In this document: one piece after another, positions 24,601 to 32,120 of the stretch
Layout: each line of letters begins with the position of its first letter
Position numbering within the stretch: position 1 is the stretch's first letter
DNA from: Paludibacteraceae bacterium
GTDB taxonomy: Bacteria; Bacteroidota; Bacteroidia; Bacteroidales; Paludibacteraceae
Direction: 5' to 3'
Assembly: GCA_905233255.1 (NCBI GenBank)
Contig: CAJOCN010000029.1
Span: 1 to 32,120, forward strand
DNA: 32,120 nt
Position numbers and translations under genes: made by a program
Notes under the pieces: generated by a model
What the model was told of the DNA's origin: nothing
Seen by the model: the letters and a program-made list of their open reading frames with translations, nothing else
Database searches by the model: none

Positions 24601-27600
24601 ATGAAAAAACATTTCCTGCTTTTAGCGGTCGTACTCATTGCCGCTACAGGTACGTTGTTTGCGCAGAGCGCGGACAACGAAGATGAGGTCATTAAGATTG
24701 ACCGTATGAACCAAAACGCCTATCGCGAGGGCGAGATTCTGGTCAAGTTCAAAGCCGATGGCGCGGTACAGATGCGTGCGCCGAGAAAGGCAAAGTTCCA
24801 GACCAGCCAAGTCAATGCCGTAGATGCCCTCTTTGAGGAATTGGGTGTGGACTCCGTAGAGCAGCTCATGCCGCGCACGGGACATAAGAATGTAGGACGC
24901 GTGCGTCGCGCGTATAATGGTAAAGAGGTGAAGGTACAGGACTTGAGCAAACTCTACCGCCTGACGCTGAAAGCCGAGAAAGCCCAAACGATGCACGAAG
25001 CCATCGACCGTCTCAAAGCGATGGACGAAGTGGAGTTCGCCGAACCGAACTATATCGTTTATACGATGGCGCTGCCGTACCAAGAGGAAGATATTCCGAC
25101 GGCGGACCAACAGACCTATACCGCAGAGCCGCTCTATAGCCAGCAGTGGGGTCTGCAGGCGATTAACCTTCCTGCTCTCTGGGACAAACCCAAGAAAAGC
25201 ACCAAGCGTCCGGTGATTGCTATCCTCGATACGGGTGTGGATATTGAGCACCCCGATTTGGCAGCGAACATCTGGACGAATGCCGCCGAGGCAGCCGGTA
25301 TCAACGGACAAGACGATGACGCCAACGGTTTCAAGGATGATATTCATGGTTGGGATTTTATCAATAATCATAGTGTGACCAACGATTTCAACGGTCATGG
25401 TACCCACTGCGCCGGTATTGCAGCCGCTGTAGGCAATAACGGTATCGGTATCACGGGAGCCAACCCTGACGCACTCATTATGCCAGTAACGGTCATGCAG
25501 TCAAACGGAACGGGCGATGTGGCTACTATCGTCAAAGGTATTGACTATGCCGCCGCCAACGGTGCAGATGTCATCAGTATGTCTATCGGTGGTTATCAGT
25601 ATTCCATCGCTGAGGAGCAAGCCCTCGGTCGCGCATACTCTGATGCAGTCTTGGTAGCGGCTGCGGGTAATGATTTCAAATGTATTATTCCGCATGATTG
25701 TCCTATTAACAAACAATCTGCCATGAATAATGGTCCTATGTTCCCTGCTGCCTTTACCTTTGTATTAGGTGTAGAGGCATCCGCCAATGCGCAAGGAGCA
25801 TTAGCCGGTTTCAGTAACTACGATGAAGATGGACCTATCTATTCTACATTTAGCGAAAACGAACTCTACAACTACGAACTCCGTGCTCCTGGTGTGCAAA
25901 TCATGAGTACTTTCCCCGGTGGACGTTATAAGAACCTGAATGGTACTTCAATGGCTTGCCCGTTAGCAGCCGGTGCTATCTCTCGTTTGTTGCAAACGAA
26001 AGAAACGCTCAGTTGGGAACTGCTCTTTGGCGACTTAATTCATACCCGCAACGGCAATATAGATATATTGGCGGCCTATAACATTACCGACGCAGACCGC
26101 CGTCCGGAATTGGCATTAGTGACTGCTAACTTAACCGACACCGCGAGCGGTGACGGTGACAACCGTGCGGATGCAGGAGAAACGATTGAGTTCTATCCTA
26201 TTTTCAAGAATGCGTGGGGACAAGCAGAGAATGTACGTTTCTGGATTAAAGCCGGCTACTATAATCAAGGCGATTGGGTTTGGGATGATACGACGCTTAT
26301 TCATTCACTCCAAGATACAGCCTATTTCGGCAAACCGCTAAGTAGCTACGCAAAAGCCACTTCGCTCAATCCGTATCGCATGACGATTAGTCCGGATTGC
26401 GCCGATGGTCGTAAAATCAATATGACTTTCTTTGCTATTTGCGACAATGCCGCAGATACCTTGCGTCAAACTATCACGTTGTCCGTAGAAAATGGAGTTG
26501 AAATTGGTGGTATGATTTCTGAAGATCTAACATTATATCCGAATGTACACTATATAGTAACAAACAATTTAGCTGTGCCGGATGGAGTAACCTTAACAAT
26601 TAAACCTGGAACTATCTTGAAATTTAAAGATGGAACAGGCATATCTCTTACGTCAAATGCTAACATCGTTGCGATTGGTACTCCAGATAGTATGATTGTC
26701 TTCACAAAAGCAGATGGTTCGTTGGGGAATGTTGGCTTCTTTAATTTTTCTACTTCTGGAGAACATAACAGGATTCATTATGCCATTTTCGAAGATATGA
26801 ATGGATGGTGTGGGGGATACTCTGGAATGAGTAATTGTATAATTAGAAACATCACGGCGGGTGGTGATGGTCTCGGTGCCCTCTTTTCATCAGGAAACCG
26901 TAATAATGTTATTGATAGACTTCAAGTATATAACACATTTACAGGTGTAGGAATAGCTTATAATAGTATGTTCAATTATGCAATTAATACCAATTTTGTT
27001 AATATTTCGACTGGAAATCGTCCAGGCAATAGTGGCGCATTGTTAGTTGATTACTATAGAGCAAGGAATTGTAACATATTTAATGGTTTTAATAGATCTA
27101 CTAATTCTTATGTAACACTATATTCCGGCGCCGGTGCTCCAGAAATATATCATGTTGACTATCCTTCATATTATGGATCTTCACGCGAGGATATTGTACG
27201 AAGAACCGTATGGGATATTGAGAGTGGTAATAGTTTTGGAAAATTTGATTTGTCCAATATGCTTGCTCGCCCGTCGGAAGAGGCGCATGGTATCGTATGG
27301 AAAATTCTCGTGGATGGCATTGATGCCCAAGATGAGTTTGAGTTATTGCCGCCAATTGGCGTGGGTACACATAAATGTGAAGTGTATTTCAATCGCCCGA
27401 TGGATGTAAGTATCGCTCCGACGGTTTCGTTTGGTGTGCGGCAACCCTATACGCAACACCAAGTAGCAGAGAATGGTTCGTGGTCTGCTGATAGTACCAT
27501 TTACACCGCATACTTTACCATTGACGGCAAGTCTGTAACCGATGGTCTCAATACCTTCAAGGTCTATGGCGCAGAGGATAACGAGCACTTTGAGATACCG

Positions 27601-28593
27601 GAAGAGAACTACCGATTTAAGATGGAGGTAGCAGCAGCCGGTTCTATGAGTACAGGTTTGATGGCAGAAGCAGGATTAGGTAAGGTAACGCTTACATGGG
27701 AAACCGACGAAGAAGATTTTGCTGACTTGTTGGGTTACAATATCTACCGCTGGACAACTGATTCTATTTGGAATAAGAATAAAACTGAATATCATTTCGA
27801 TACCATCTGCGTTAACACCTCGCTCCTCGATGCGCAAGATACAGAGTTTGTTGATTTCAACGTCGTGCCGGGTAAGGATTATTACTATGTTATTCGTCAG
27901 GTGACGACTTCGCTCAATTCGTATGACCTCTCGAATGCTGTTGTGGCTCGTCCGCTGACGGCAGTTAAGGGTGACGCCAACGGCTCTATGACGGTCGATG
28001 TAGCGGATGTGATTACCGAGGTGAACTATATCACGCGCCAGAACCCGCAGCCGTTTATCTTCGAGGCTGCTGATGTGAACTCCGACGAGCAAGTGAATAT
28101 CATCGACGTGGTGGCTACCATTGACCTCATTTTGCATCCGCAGGCAGGTTCGCAAGCGGTACAGCAAGAGACGGCATCCTACTATATAGAGAACGGTATT
28201 CTTTATGTAGAAAGTGACGCGGTTCTCGGCGGCGTACAATGCACCTTTGCCGCTGACAAGGAGCAGAACATCGTTCCGCTCGCTGCGCTTAACGAGTTTG
28301 AGAAAGTAGGTACATGGCAGGGCGAGGATAATTATCTGTTCATGGCATACTCGATGAGTGGCAAGACCATCGGTGTGGGCAAGACCGCCCTTCTCCAGAT
28401 CGGCGATGCCGAATTGACGAATATCGTTCTGAGCGACGCACAGGGACATAATGTAGTTGCCGCTCCGCGTGTATCGCAAGACCTTGAGGGTAACTTGTTC
28501 ATGCCGTGCTCCACCAAGTACATCGAGAACGGACATATGTACATCCGCATTGGTGAGCACATCTTTGATGTAATGGGACAGCAAATTAAATAA
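24601..28593 (+). CDS. Secreted subtilisin-type (S8) protease with dockerin-like module and C-terminal tail
   Basis: 1330 residues. Signal peptide MKKHFLLLAVVLIAATGTLFAQ; inhibitor-I9-like propeptide (~40-150); S8 catalytic domain (~190-490) with a complete triad: D210 (AILDTGVD), H266 (NGHGTHCAG), S450 (NGTSMACP). A spacer domain follows, then a parallel beta-helix-like region (~640-880, starting GTILKFKDGTGISL), which is much more AT-rich than the rest. Next come Fn3-like modules (~950-1115), a dockerin-like duplicated segment (~1124-1175: GDANGSMTVDVAD and ADVNSDEQVNIIDV; the first calcium loop has Ser where Asp is usual), and a C-terminal domain ending in a sorting-like tail (IFDVMGQQIK). 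It probably acts at the cell surface. The next gene starts 20 bases on. Confidence 0.9.
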   Translation: MKKHFLLLAVVLIAATGTLFAQSADNEDEVIKIDRMNQNAYREGEILVKFKADGAVQMRAPRKAKFQTSQVNAVDALFEELGVDSVEQLMPRTGHKNVGRVRRAYNGKEVKVQDLSKLYRLTLKAEKAQTMHEAIDRLKAMDEVEFAEPNYIVYTMALPYQEEDIPTADQQTYTAEPLYSQQWGLQAINLPALWDKPKKSTKRPVIAILDTGVDIEHPDLAANIWTNAAEAAGINGQDDDANGFKDDIHGWDFINNHSVTNDFNGHGTHCAGIAAAVGNNGIGITGANPDALIMPVTVMQSNGTGDVATIVKGIDYAAANGADVISMSIGGYQYSIAEEQALGRAYSDAVLVAAAGNDFKCIIPHDCPINKQSAMNNGPMFPAAFTFVLGVEASANAQGALAGFSNYDEDGPIYSTFSENELYNYELRAPGVQIMSTFPGGRYKNLNGTSMACPLAAGAISRLLQTKETLSWELLFGDLIHTRNGNIDILAAYNITDADRRPELALVTANLTDTASGDGDNRADAGETIEFYPIFKNAWGQAENVRFWIKAGYYNQGDWVWDDTTLIHSLQDTAYFGKPLSSYAKATSLNPYRMTISPDCADGRKINMTFFAICDNAADTLRQTITLSVENGVEIGGMISEDLTLYPNVHYIVTNNLAVPDGVTLTIKPGTILKFKDGTGISLTSNANIVAIGTPDSMIVFTKADGSLGNVGFFNFSTSGEHNRIHYAIFEDMNGWCGGYSGMSNCIIRNITAGGDGLGALFSSGNRNNVIDRLQVYNTFTGVGIAYNSMFNYAINTNFVNISTGNRPGNSGALLVDYYRARNCNIFNGFNRSTNSYVTLYSGAGAPEIYHVDYPSYYGSSREDIVRRTVWDIESGNSFGKFDLSNMLARPSEEAHGIVWKILVDGIDAQDEFELLPPIGVGTHKCEVYFNRPMDVSIAPTVSFGVRQPYTQHQVAENGSWSADSTIYTAYFTIDGKSVTDGLNTFKVYGAEDNEHFEIPEENYRFKMEVAAAGSMSTGLMAEAGLGKVTLTWETDEEDFADLLGYNIYRWTTDSIWNKNKTEYHFDTICVNTSLLDAQDTEFVDFNVVPGKDYYYVIRQVTTSLNSYDLSNAVVARPLTAVKGDANGSMTVDVADVITEVNYITRQNPQPFIFEAADVNSDEQVNIIDVVATIDLILHPQAGSQAVQQETASYYIENGILYVESDAVLGGVQCTFAADKEQNIVPLAALNEFEKVGTWQGEDNYLFMAYSMSGKTIGVGKTALLQIGDAELTNIVLSDAQGHNVVAAPRVSQDLEGNLFMPCSTKYIENGHMYIRIGEHIFDVMGQQIK

Positions 28594-28613
28594 GTGACAA
28601 AGTACAAAGTACT

Positions 28614-30626
28614 ATGAAACGATTATTTATTATCCTACTGAGTGCTTTGCCGTTGTTGGCATCGGCGACGAACACGCTCTCGCTGTCCGCGTCCTCCGGT
28701 CACCCGGGTGAGATGCTGACGGTGAGTGTGTTGCTCGCAAACGATGAGGCGGTCACGGCATTGCAGGCTGCTATCCCATTAGGCACGAACCTACGCTACG
28801 TGGAGAACTCTGCGGCACTAAATAGCACGCGTTCCAACGGTCATAGCCTTGTGGCTGCGGCGGTGAATGACACGCTGCGCGTGACAATTTTCTCGCTTAC
28901 GCAAGCGGCTTTGCTGGGGACGGAAGGCGAACTCTTCTCGTTCCAAGTGGTGCTTGGTTCCGAACCTGCCACCTATCCGCTGAAGGCCGAAACGGTGCTA
29001 ACGGGCTCCGACGGACAAGCGGCAGAAGTGGCTGTGGCGCAAGGCTCGCTGACCCTTCTTTCGCCGAAGATAGAGGTCGTAACCACCTCTCTGGACTACG
29101 GACATATACCTATCCGCGCAACTTATACGCGGACGCTGCAAGTGCGTAATACCGGTAACGAACCGCTGCATATCAGCAATGTGTTGTTCTCCGCCGCGGA
29201 GTTCACAGTAGCCGAAACGGCTTATACCATCGCTGCCGGCGAGACGCAGAGCATCGTCATTACCTTTGCGCCGACCGTGCATGGCGCTATCGCCGAGCGG
29301 GTGCGTTTGCGCTCCGATGCCGTCAATGATGCGGATGTCTATGGCGCGAACGTGTGCCAGCTGTTGGCTGACCCGTTCTCCGTGAACGAACTGCGCATGC
29401 AGCCCGCTTCGGGTGTCTCGGACGATACGGTCACCGTTACCGTGCGCATGAATAATATGGAGTCCATTGTAGGCGTGCAAGTGTCCTTCAAGATGCCTGC
29501 GGCATTAGTGTATATCCCCAATAGCGTTGCTCCCATGGAGCGTGCGGAAGGAATGACCGCAGTCAGTACAATGTCCAACGACACGCTGACTCTGATGCTC
29601 TATTCGCCGATTAACACGCCTATGGCAGACGAGGACGGCGACCTGCTCTCCTTCCGCGTACGGCTGGACGGCACGAGCGGTAGTTATGCACTCCGCCCGA
29701 TTAACACGATGCTCGTCAATGCCGCGCAAGCCAACATGGTGTCGGCTGTCTATCAGTCCTACGTATCCATCCAAAGCCCGACTATCTCCGGCAATGCCTC
29801 TTTGGATTTCGGACATATACGGATCGACCAACCCCACACGGCTACGTATTCTATCCGCAATAACGGTCAAGCGCCACTGATGGTGGAGCGCGTCACGTTC
29901 CTAAGCGAAGGGCTGAAGGTGGTCACTCCGCTGCCGATGGAGATAGCGCGGAACACTACGCAGAACATTGAGATCGAACTGACTCCTGCCCAGGAAGGCG
30001 CCTTTGCTACCACCATGCAGGTCTATTCCAATGACCCTGCCAACCGCATGAAATCGGTGGCACTGACGGCGGACATCTATGAGCCGAACAGCCTCTCTTT
30101 CCGCGGCTTTACGGTCGGTGCTAACTACCATCTTTGCGTCGATCTGACCAACTATTCCGAGGTAGCCGGTATTCAGTTTGATATAGAGGGATTGATGCCG
30201 TGGACTTTATACCGTCTTGATCGTACGAACGGCCACCAAGTGGTGGTACAACCTCTCGACGAGACACACCATAGAGTGATTCTCTTTGCGATGAATAATG
30301 CTGTTCTCACCGGGCACGAGGGGGCTGTCATCGAGTGGGTGTGGGATGCCTCTCTGGCTCCAGACATCAACGGGAAGACGCTCACGATGGAGAATGTCGT
30401 TCTTGTTCATCCGTCCAAAGGTAACCGCGAGGTAACTCCGGCAGAACCTTTCACTACGGAATATATCCCCAATGACGAAGAAGAGGAACTCTGCACCGCG
30501 ATTGACAATACCCTCGTCCCTTCAGGGGAGGGTCGGGTAGAGGCTTCCAAAATCCTCCGTGACGGTCAGATCTTCATCCTCCGCGGGGAGAAGGTATATA
30601 CCCTTCAAGGTCAAGAAGTCAAGTAA
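28614..30626 (+). CDS. Secreted protein with cohesin-like and ASH-like domains, candidate scaffold
   Basis: 670 residues. Signal peptide MKRLFIILLSALPLLASA. Five beta-sandwich modules alternate: cohesin-like (~21-150, SGHPGEMLTVSVLLAN), ASH/choice-of-anchor-D-like (~153-250, LDYGHIPIRATYTRTLQVRN), cohesin-like (~256-388), ASH-like (~393-487, LDFGHIRIDQPHTATYSIRN), and a divergent third cohesin-like module (~492-617). A linker containing a palindromic-repeat insertion (VPSGEGRVEAS) leads to the tail ILRDGQIFILRGEKVYTL, shared with the LRR protein. Cohesins bind dockerins; the protease just upstream has a dockerin-like module, so a complex is plausible but inferred. Domain calls are by eye and profile searches could change them. 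Confidence 0.75.
   Translation: MKRLFIILLSALPLLASATNTLSLSASSGHPGEMLTVSVLLANDEAVTALQAAIPLGTNLRYVENSAALNSTRSNGHSLVAAAVNDTLRVTIFSLTQAALLGTEGELFSFQVVLGSEPATYPLKAETVLTGSDGQAAEVAVAQGSLTLLSPKIEVVTTSLDYGHIPIRATYTRTLQVRNTGNEPLHISNVLFSAAEFTVAETAYTIAAGETQSIVITFAPTVHGAIAERVRLRSDAVNDADVYGANVCQLLADPFSVNELRMQPASGVSDDTVTVTVRMNNMESIVGVQVSFKMPAALVYIPNSVAPMERAEGMTAVSTMSNDTLTLMLYSPINTPMADEDGDLLSFRVRLDGTSGSYALRPINTMLVNAAQANMVSAVYQSYVSIQSPTISGNASLDFGHIRIDQPHTATYSIRNNGQAPLMVERVTFLSEGLKVVTPLPMEIARNTTQNIEIELTPAQEGAFATTMQVYSNDPANRMKSVALTADIYEPNSLSFRGFTVGANYHLCVDLTNYSEVAGIQFDIEGLMPWTLYRLDRTNGHQVVVQPLDETHHRVILFAMNNAVLTGHEGAVIEWVWDASLAPDINGKTLTMENVVLVHPSKGNREVTPAEPFTTEYIPNDEEEELCTAIDNTLVPSGEGRVEASKILRDGQIFILRGEKVYTLQGQEVK
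30511..30545. repeat. Palindromic repeat inside the cohesin-like gene
   Basis: CCCTCGTCCC-TTCA-GGGGAGGG followed by TCGGGTAGAGG. The C-rich arm, TTCA loop and GGGGAGGG arm form an imperfect palindrome related to the block at 268-310. It is in frame and encodes the linker residues around VPSGEGRVE. Confidence 0.55.
30552..30626 (+). repeat. C-terminal tail cassette, copy 2
   Basis: Matches 4248-4322 at 65 of 75 bases, including 34 identical bases in a row, and encodes the same 25-residue tail type. Downstream (30627-30660) lie AAGTACCAAGTACAAAG-type repeats also seen just before copy 1 of the cassette. Confidence 0.8.
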
Positions 30627-30667
30627 AGCGACTAAGTACCAAGTACAAAGGGACAATGTACAAAGTG

Positions 30668-30694
30668 AGCAGGCGGGCAGAGATCCCGCCTGCT
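30668..30694 (+). terminator. Terminator-like hairpin after the cohesin-like gene
   Basis: AGCAGGCGGG (30668-30677) pairs perfectly with CCCGCCTGCT (30685-30694) around CAGAGAT. The following TGATTGTTT is only moderately T-rich, so termination is likely but less certain than at 4393-4431. Confidence 0.75.
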
Positions 30695-30780
30695 TGATTG
30701 TTTAGAAGTATTCCCTTACGGCATATTCGTATTGATCAATGAAGATTTGCTTAAAGGCATGTAAATTGTTTTGCTCGTAG

Positions 30781-30867
30781 AATCGGCTCAAAATTTTCCT
30801 TAAAATGGTATTTATCGGCTCAATTTGAGCTAAAAAATACAAATAATCACACTTTTTTGAGCCGATT
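30781..30867. repeat. Long inverted repeat with a third half-site before the fRMsr gene
   Basis: AATCGGCTCAAAA (30781-30793) and TTTTGAGCCGATT (30855-30867) are perfect 13-bp inverted arms. A third copy of the core, ATCGGCTCAA (30814-30823), overlaps the palindrome GCTCAATTTGAGC (30818-30830). No open reading frame is visible in 30695-30938. Could be an operator array or a small palindromic element. Confidence 0.55.
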
Positions 30868-30938
30868 TGCCTAAAATCAATAATTTCACTCCTTCATAAC
30901 GGTCAAATATAATAATCGGCAATTTTACGAACGTATTA

Positions 30939-30970
30939 TTTGTGTATGTCATTTATTTTTAGTACCTTTG
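30939..30970 (+). promoter_or_regulatory. Bacteroidetes-type promoter of the fRMsr-esterase unit
   Basis: TTTG at 30939-30942, 20 bases, TACCTTTG at 30963-30970. It overlaps an upstream ATG at 30940, which fixes the real start codon at 30991. The box and flanks closely match the promoter at 23791-23822. Confidence 0.7.
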
Positions 30971-30990
30971 CAGCGCAAAAAGATAGAAGC

Positions 30991-31461
30991 ATGGCAAAAG
31001 AAGAACAATACAAAGAATTAGTGGCGCAAGTGGCGGCTGTGGTTGACGGAGAGACGGATATGATTGCCAACATGGCAAACGTAGCGGCCATACTCCATGA
31101 GGCGTTCGGGTTCTGGTGGACAGGGTTTTATAGAGTAGACCCCTCCAACTCCCCCACAAGGAGAGAGGATATTCAAGAACTGGTCTTAGGGCCTTTCCAG
31201 GGTCCGATAGCATGTACACGTATTCCGTTCGGAAAGGGCGTTTGCGGAACGGCTTGGGCGAAAAACGAGACGATTATTGTGCCTAATGTGCATGAGTTCG
31301 CCGGACATATCGCCTGTTCCAGCGAGTCGAACAGCGAAATAGTGGTGCCCCTCCGCCAAAACGGCGAAGTGATTGCGGTACTGGATATAGACAGCAAGGA
31401 GTTCGACACCTTCGATGAAATCGACAAAAAATACTTGGAAGAAATAGTTGAATTGCTATGA
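30991..31461 (+). CDS. msrC: Free methionine-R-sulfoxide reductase (GAF domain)
   Basis: 156 residues from ATG 30991; the open frame from 30940 lies inside the promoter. It is a single GAF domain of the fRMsr type: GFWWTGFYRV, LVLGPFQGPIACTRIPFGKGVCGTAW and GHIACSSESNSEIVVPL, with the three conserved cysteines (in IACTRI, GVCGTAW and HIACSS). It reduces free Met-R-sulfoxide with thioredoxin. Between FYRV and LVLGPF there are about a dozen extra residues (DPSNSPTRREDIQ) encoded by a palindromic-repeat-like stretch. Its stop overlaps the next ATG (ATGA). Confidence 0.92.
   Translation: MAKEEQYKELVAQVAAVVDGETDMIANMANVAAILHEAFGFWWTGFYRVDPSNSPTRREDIQELVLGPFQGPIACTRIPFGKGVCGTAWAKNETIIVPNVHEFAGHIACSSESNSEIVVPLRQNGEVIAVLDIDSKEFDTFDEIDKKYLEEIVELL
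31141..31170. repeat. Palindromic repeat inserted in frame in the fRMsr gene
   Basis: CCCTCCAACTCCCCCACAAG then GAGAGAGGAT: C-rich arm, short A-containing loop, purine-rich arm. It corresponds to the extra residues PSNSPTRRED in a surface loop just before the conserved LVLGPF strand, and resembles the blocks at 268-310 and 30511-30545. Confidence 0.5.
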
Positions 31462-32120
31462 AACACTTTTTCTACATCGCTGCGGCTGTTTTAAGCGCAG
31501 GAATCTTTACCGCTTGTGCCCAAAAGGGTAACACTTCTGAACCGCTGCATGCCGGAACGGTGGTGCGCGACACTTTGAACGGTACGCCGTGCTGCGTCTA
31601 TCTGCCGGACTATCCCCGTTCTCTATCTCCAACACGGCATGTACGGCAACGAGGACGACTGGACGGAACAGGGGAGGCTGGTGGAGATCATGGACTCACT
31701 GCTGCATGCCGGCGAAGTGAAAGAGATGGTGGTTATCATGCCGGACAACTGTCCCTCCAAACCCACCGCGGACGAAGAGAAGGACAATGCCATGACAGGC
31801 GAATGGGAAAGACAATTCCCGCAGCTTATAGCAGAAGCGGAAGCCAAATACCCGATCAGTAATAAGCCTTCCGAACGCGCTATAGCAGGACTCTCCATGG
31901 GCGGGTTTCATACCATGCATGTCTCACACTACCTGCACGGACAGTTTGCATATGTAGGACTTTTCTCGGCTGCTATCCTTCCTTTGGAACCTAACCCCAT
32001 ATACGACAACTGGGAAGAGGAAATCCGCGAACAGATGAAGAGTACTACGCTCTACTGGATTGGCATCGGCAAAGAGGATTTTCTATATGACCTTAATGTA
32101 GAATACCGCCGATGGCTGGA
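31458..32120 (+). pseudogene. Lipoprotein esterase (alpha/beta hydrolase) with one-base frameshift, 3' end off the window
   Basis: From ATG 31458 the protein starts MKHFFYIAAAVLSAGIFTAC (lipoprotein signal, lipobox FTAC) and runs to VYLPDYP. At the CCCC run 31614-31617 the frame is lost; with one C fewer it reads YPVLYLQHGMYGNEDDW, the canonical esterase-D/Fes-type entry, and continues open to the window edge. The shifted part holds the nucleophile elbow AGLSMGG (GxSxG) and GLFSAAILP. Family: putative esterase (PF00756), like feruloyl or acetyl esterases. Without correction the first frame ends at 31862. A sequencing or assembly error, a true pseudogene, or slippage-based phase variation are all possible. 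It is translationally coupled to the fRMsr gene. Confidence 0.8.

Noticed and set aside
30940..30990. Upstream ATG for the fRMsr gene
   Set aside because: It lies between and within the promoter boxes; the family's N-terminus starts at 30991.

Overview
The window looks like a chromosomal segment of a Bacteroidales bacterium (phylum Bacteroidota); the family cannot be fixed from sequence alone. The evidence is a SusC/SusD pair, a GldB-type lipoprotein, a BspA-type leucine-rich-repeat protein, C-terminal tails resembling type IX secretion signals, A-rich start regions mostly without Shine-Dalgarno sequences, and six promoters of the Bacteroidetes form (TTTG or CTTG, 20 bases, TAnnTTTG). The first ~180 bases do not fit: they hold a minus-strand gene start with a perfect AGGAGG and a sigma70-like promoter, as in Clostridia, so a contig chimera or a transfer boundary is likely near position 180-240.

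Layout. 1-540: foreign-looking gene start, palindromic repeats, a 42-bp tandem duplication ending in a promoter, and a 19-codon relic of a DUF4160 gene. 541-4322: a DUF1016 (YhcG-like) PD-(D/E)xK nuclease, a structured leader element, and a secreted BspA-type LRR protein with a C-terminal sorting-like tail. 4454-10100: the rod-shape and elongasome operon mreB-mreC-mreD-mrdA-rodA. 10104-18518: a long co-oriented housekeeping run (yraN, mnmG, a parS-like site, apt, uvrC, tsaE, a LolD-type ATPase, gldB-like, DUF4250, sufS). 18590-23591: a small AraC-type regulator convergent with an orphan susC-susD pair whose upstream region carries phased 11-bp repeats and an inverted repeat. 23791-30694: a DUF4160-DUF2442 pair, the second copy of the structured leader, a 1330-residue subtilisin-type protease with a C-terminal dockerin-like module, and a 670-residue protein with three cohesin-like and two ASH-like domains. 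30939-32120: free methionine-R-sulfoxide reductase coupled to a lipoprotein esterase broken by one extra C.

The most notable signal is a ~160-nt element present twice (1640-1798 and 24389-24550), each time 54-66 nt before the start codon of a large secreted protein. Both copies fold into the same nested stems, including one stem whose sequence differs completely yet pairs in both copies. In both, the 3' arm of the central hairpin can pair instead with a segment ending in a T-run, as a terminator/antiterminator switch would. I recognise no known riboswitch class in it.

The two copies sit in loci with parallel layout: the same promoter and DUF4160 5' end, one further small-system gene, the leader, then exported proteins with related C-terminal tails. 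In the second locus the protease has a dockerin-like module and its neighbour has cohesin-like modules. This suggests a surface protease-scaffold complex whose expression is set by the leader RNA. That function is inference; the repeats, motifs and base pairing are visible in the sequence.
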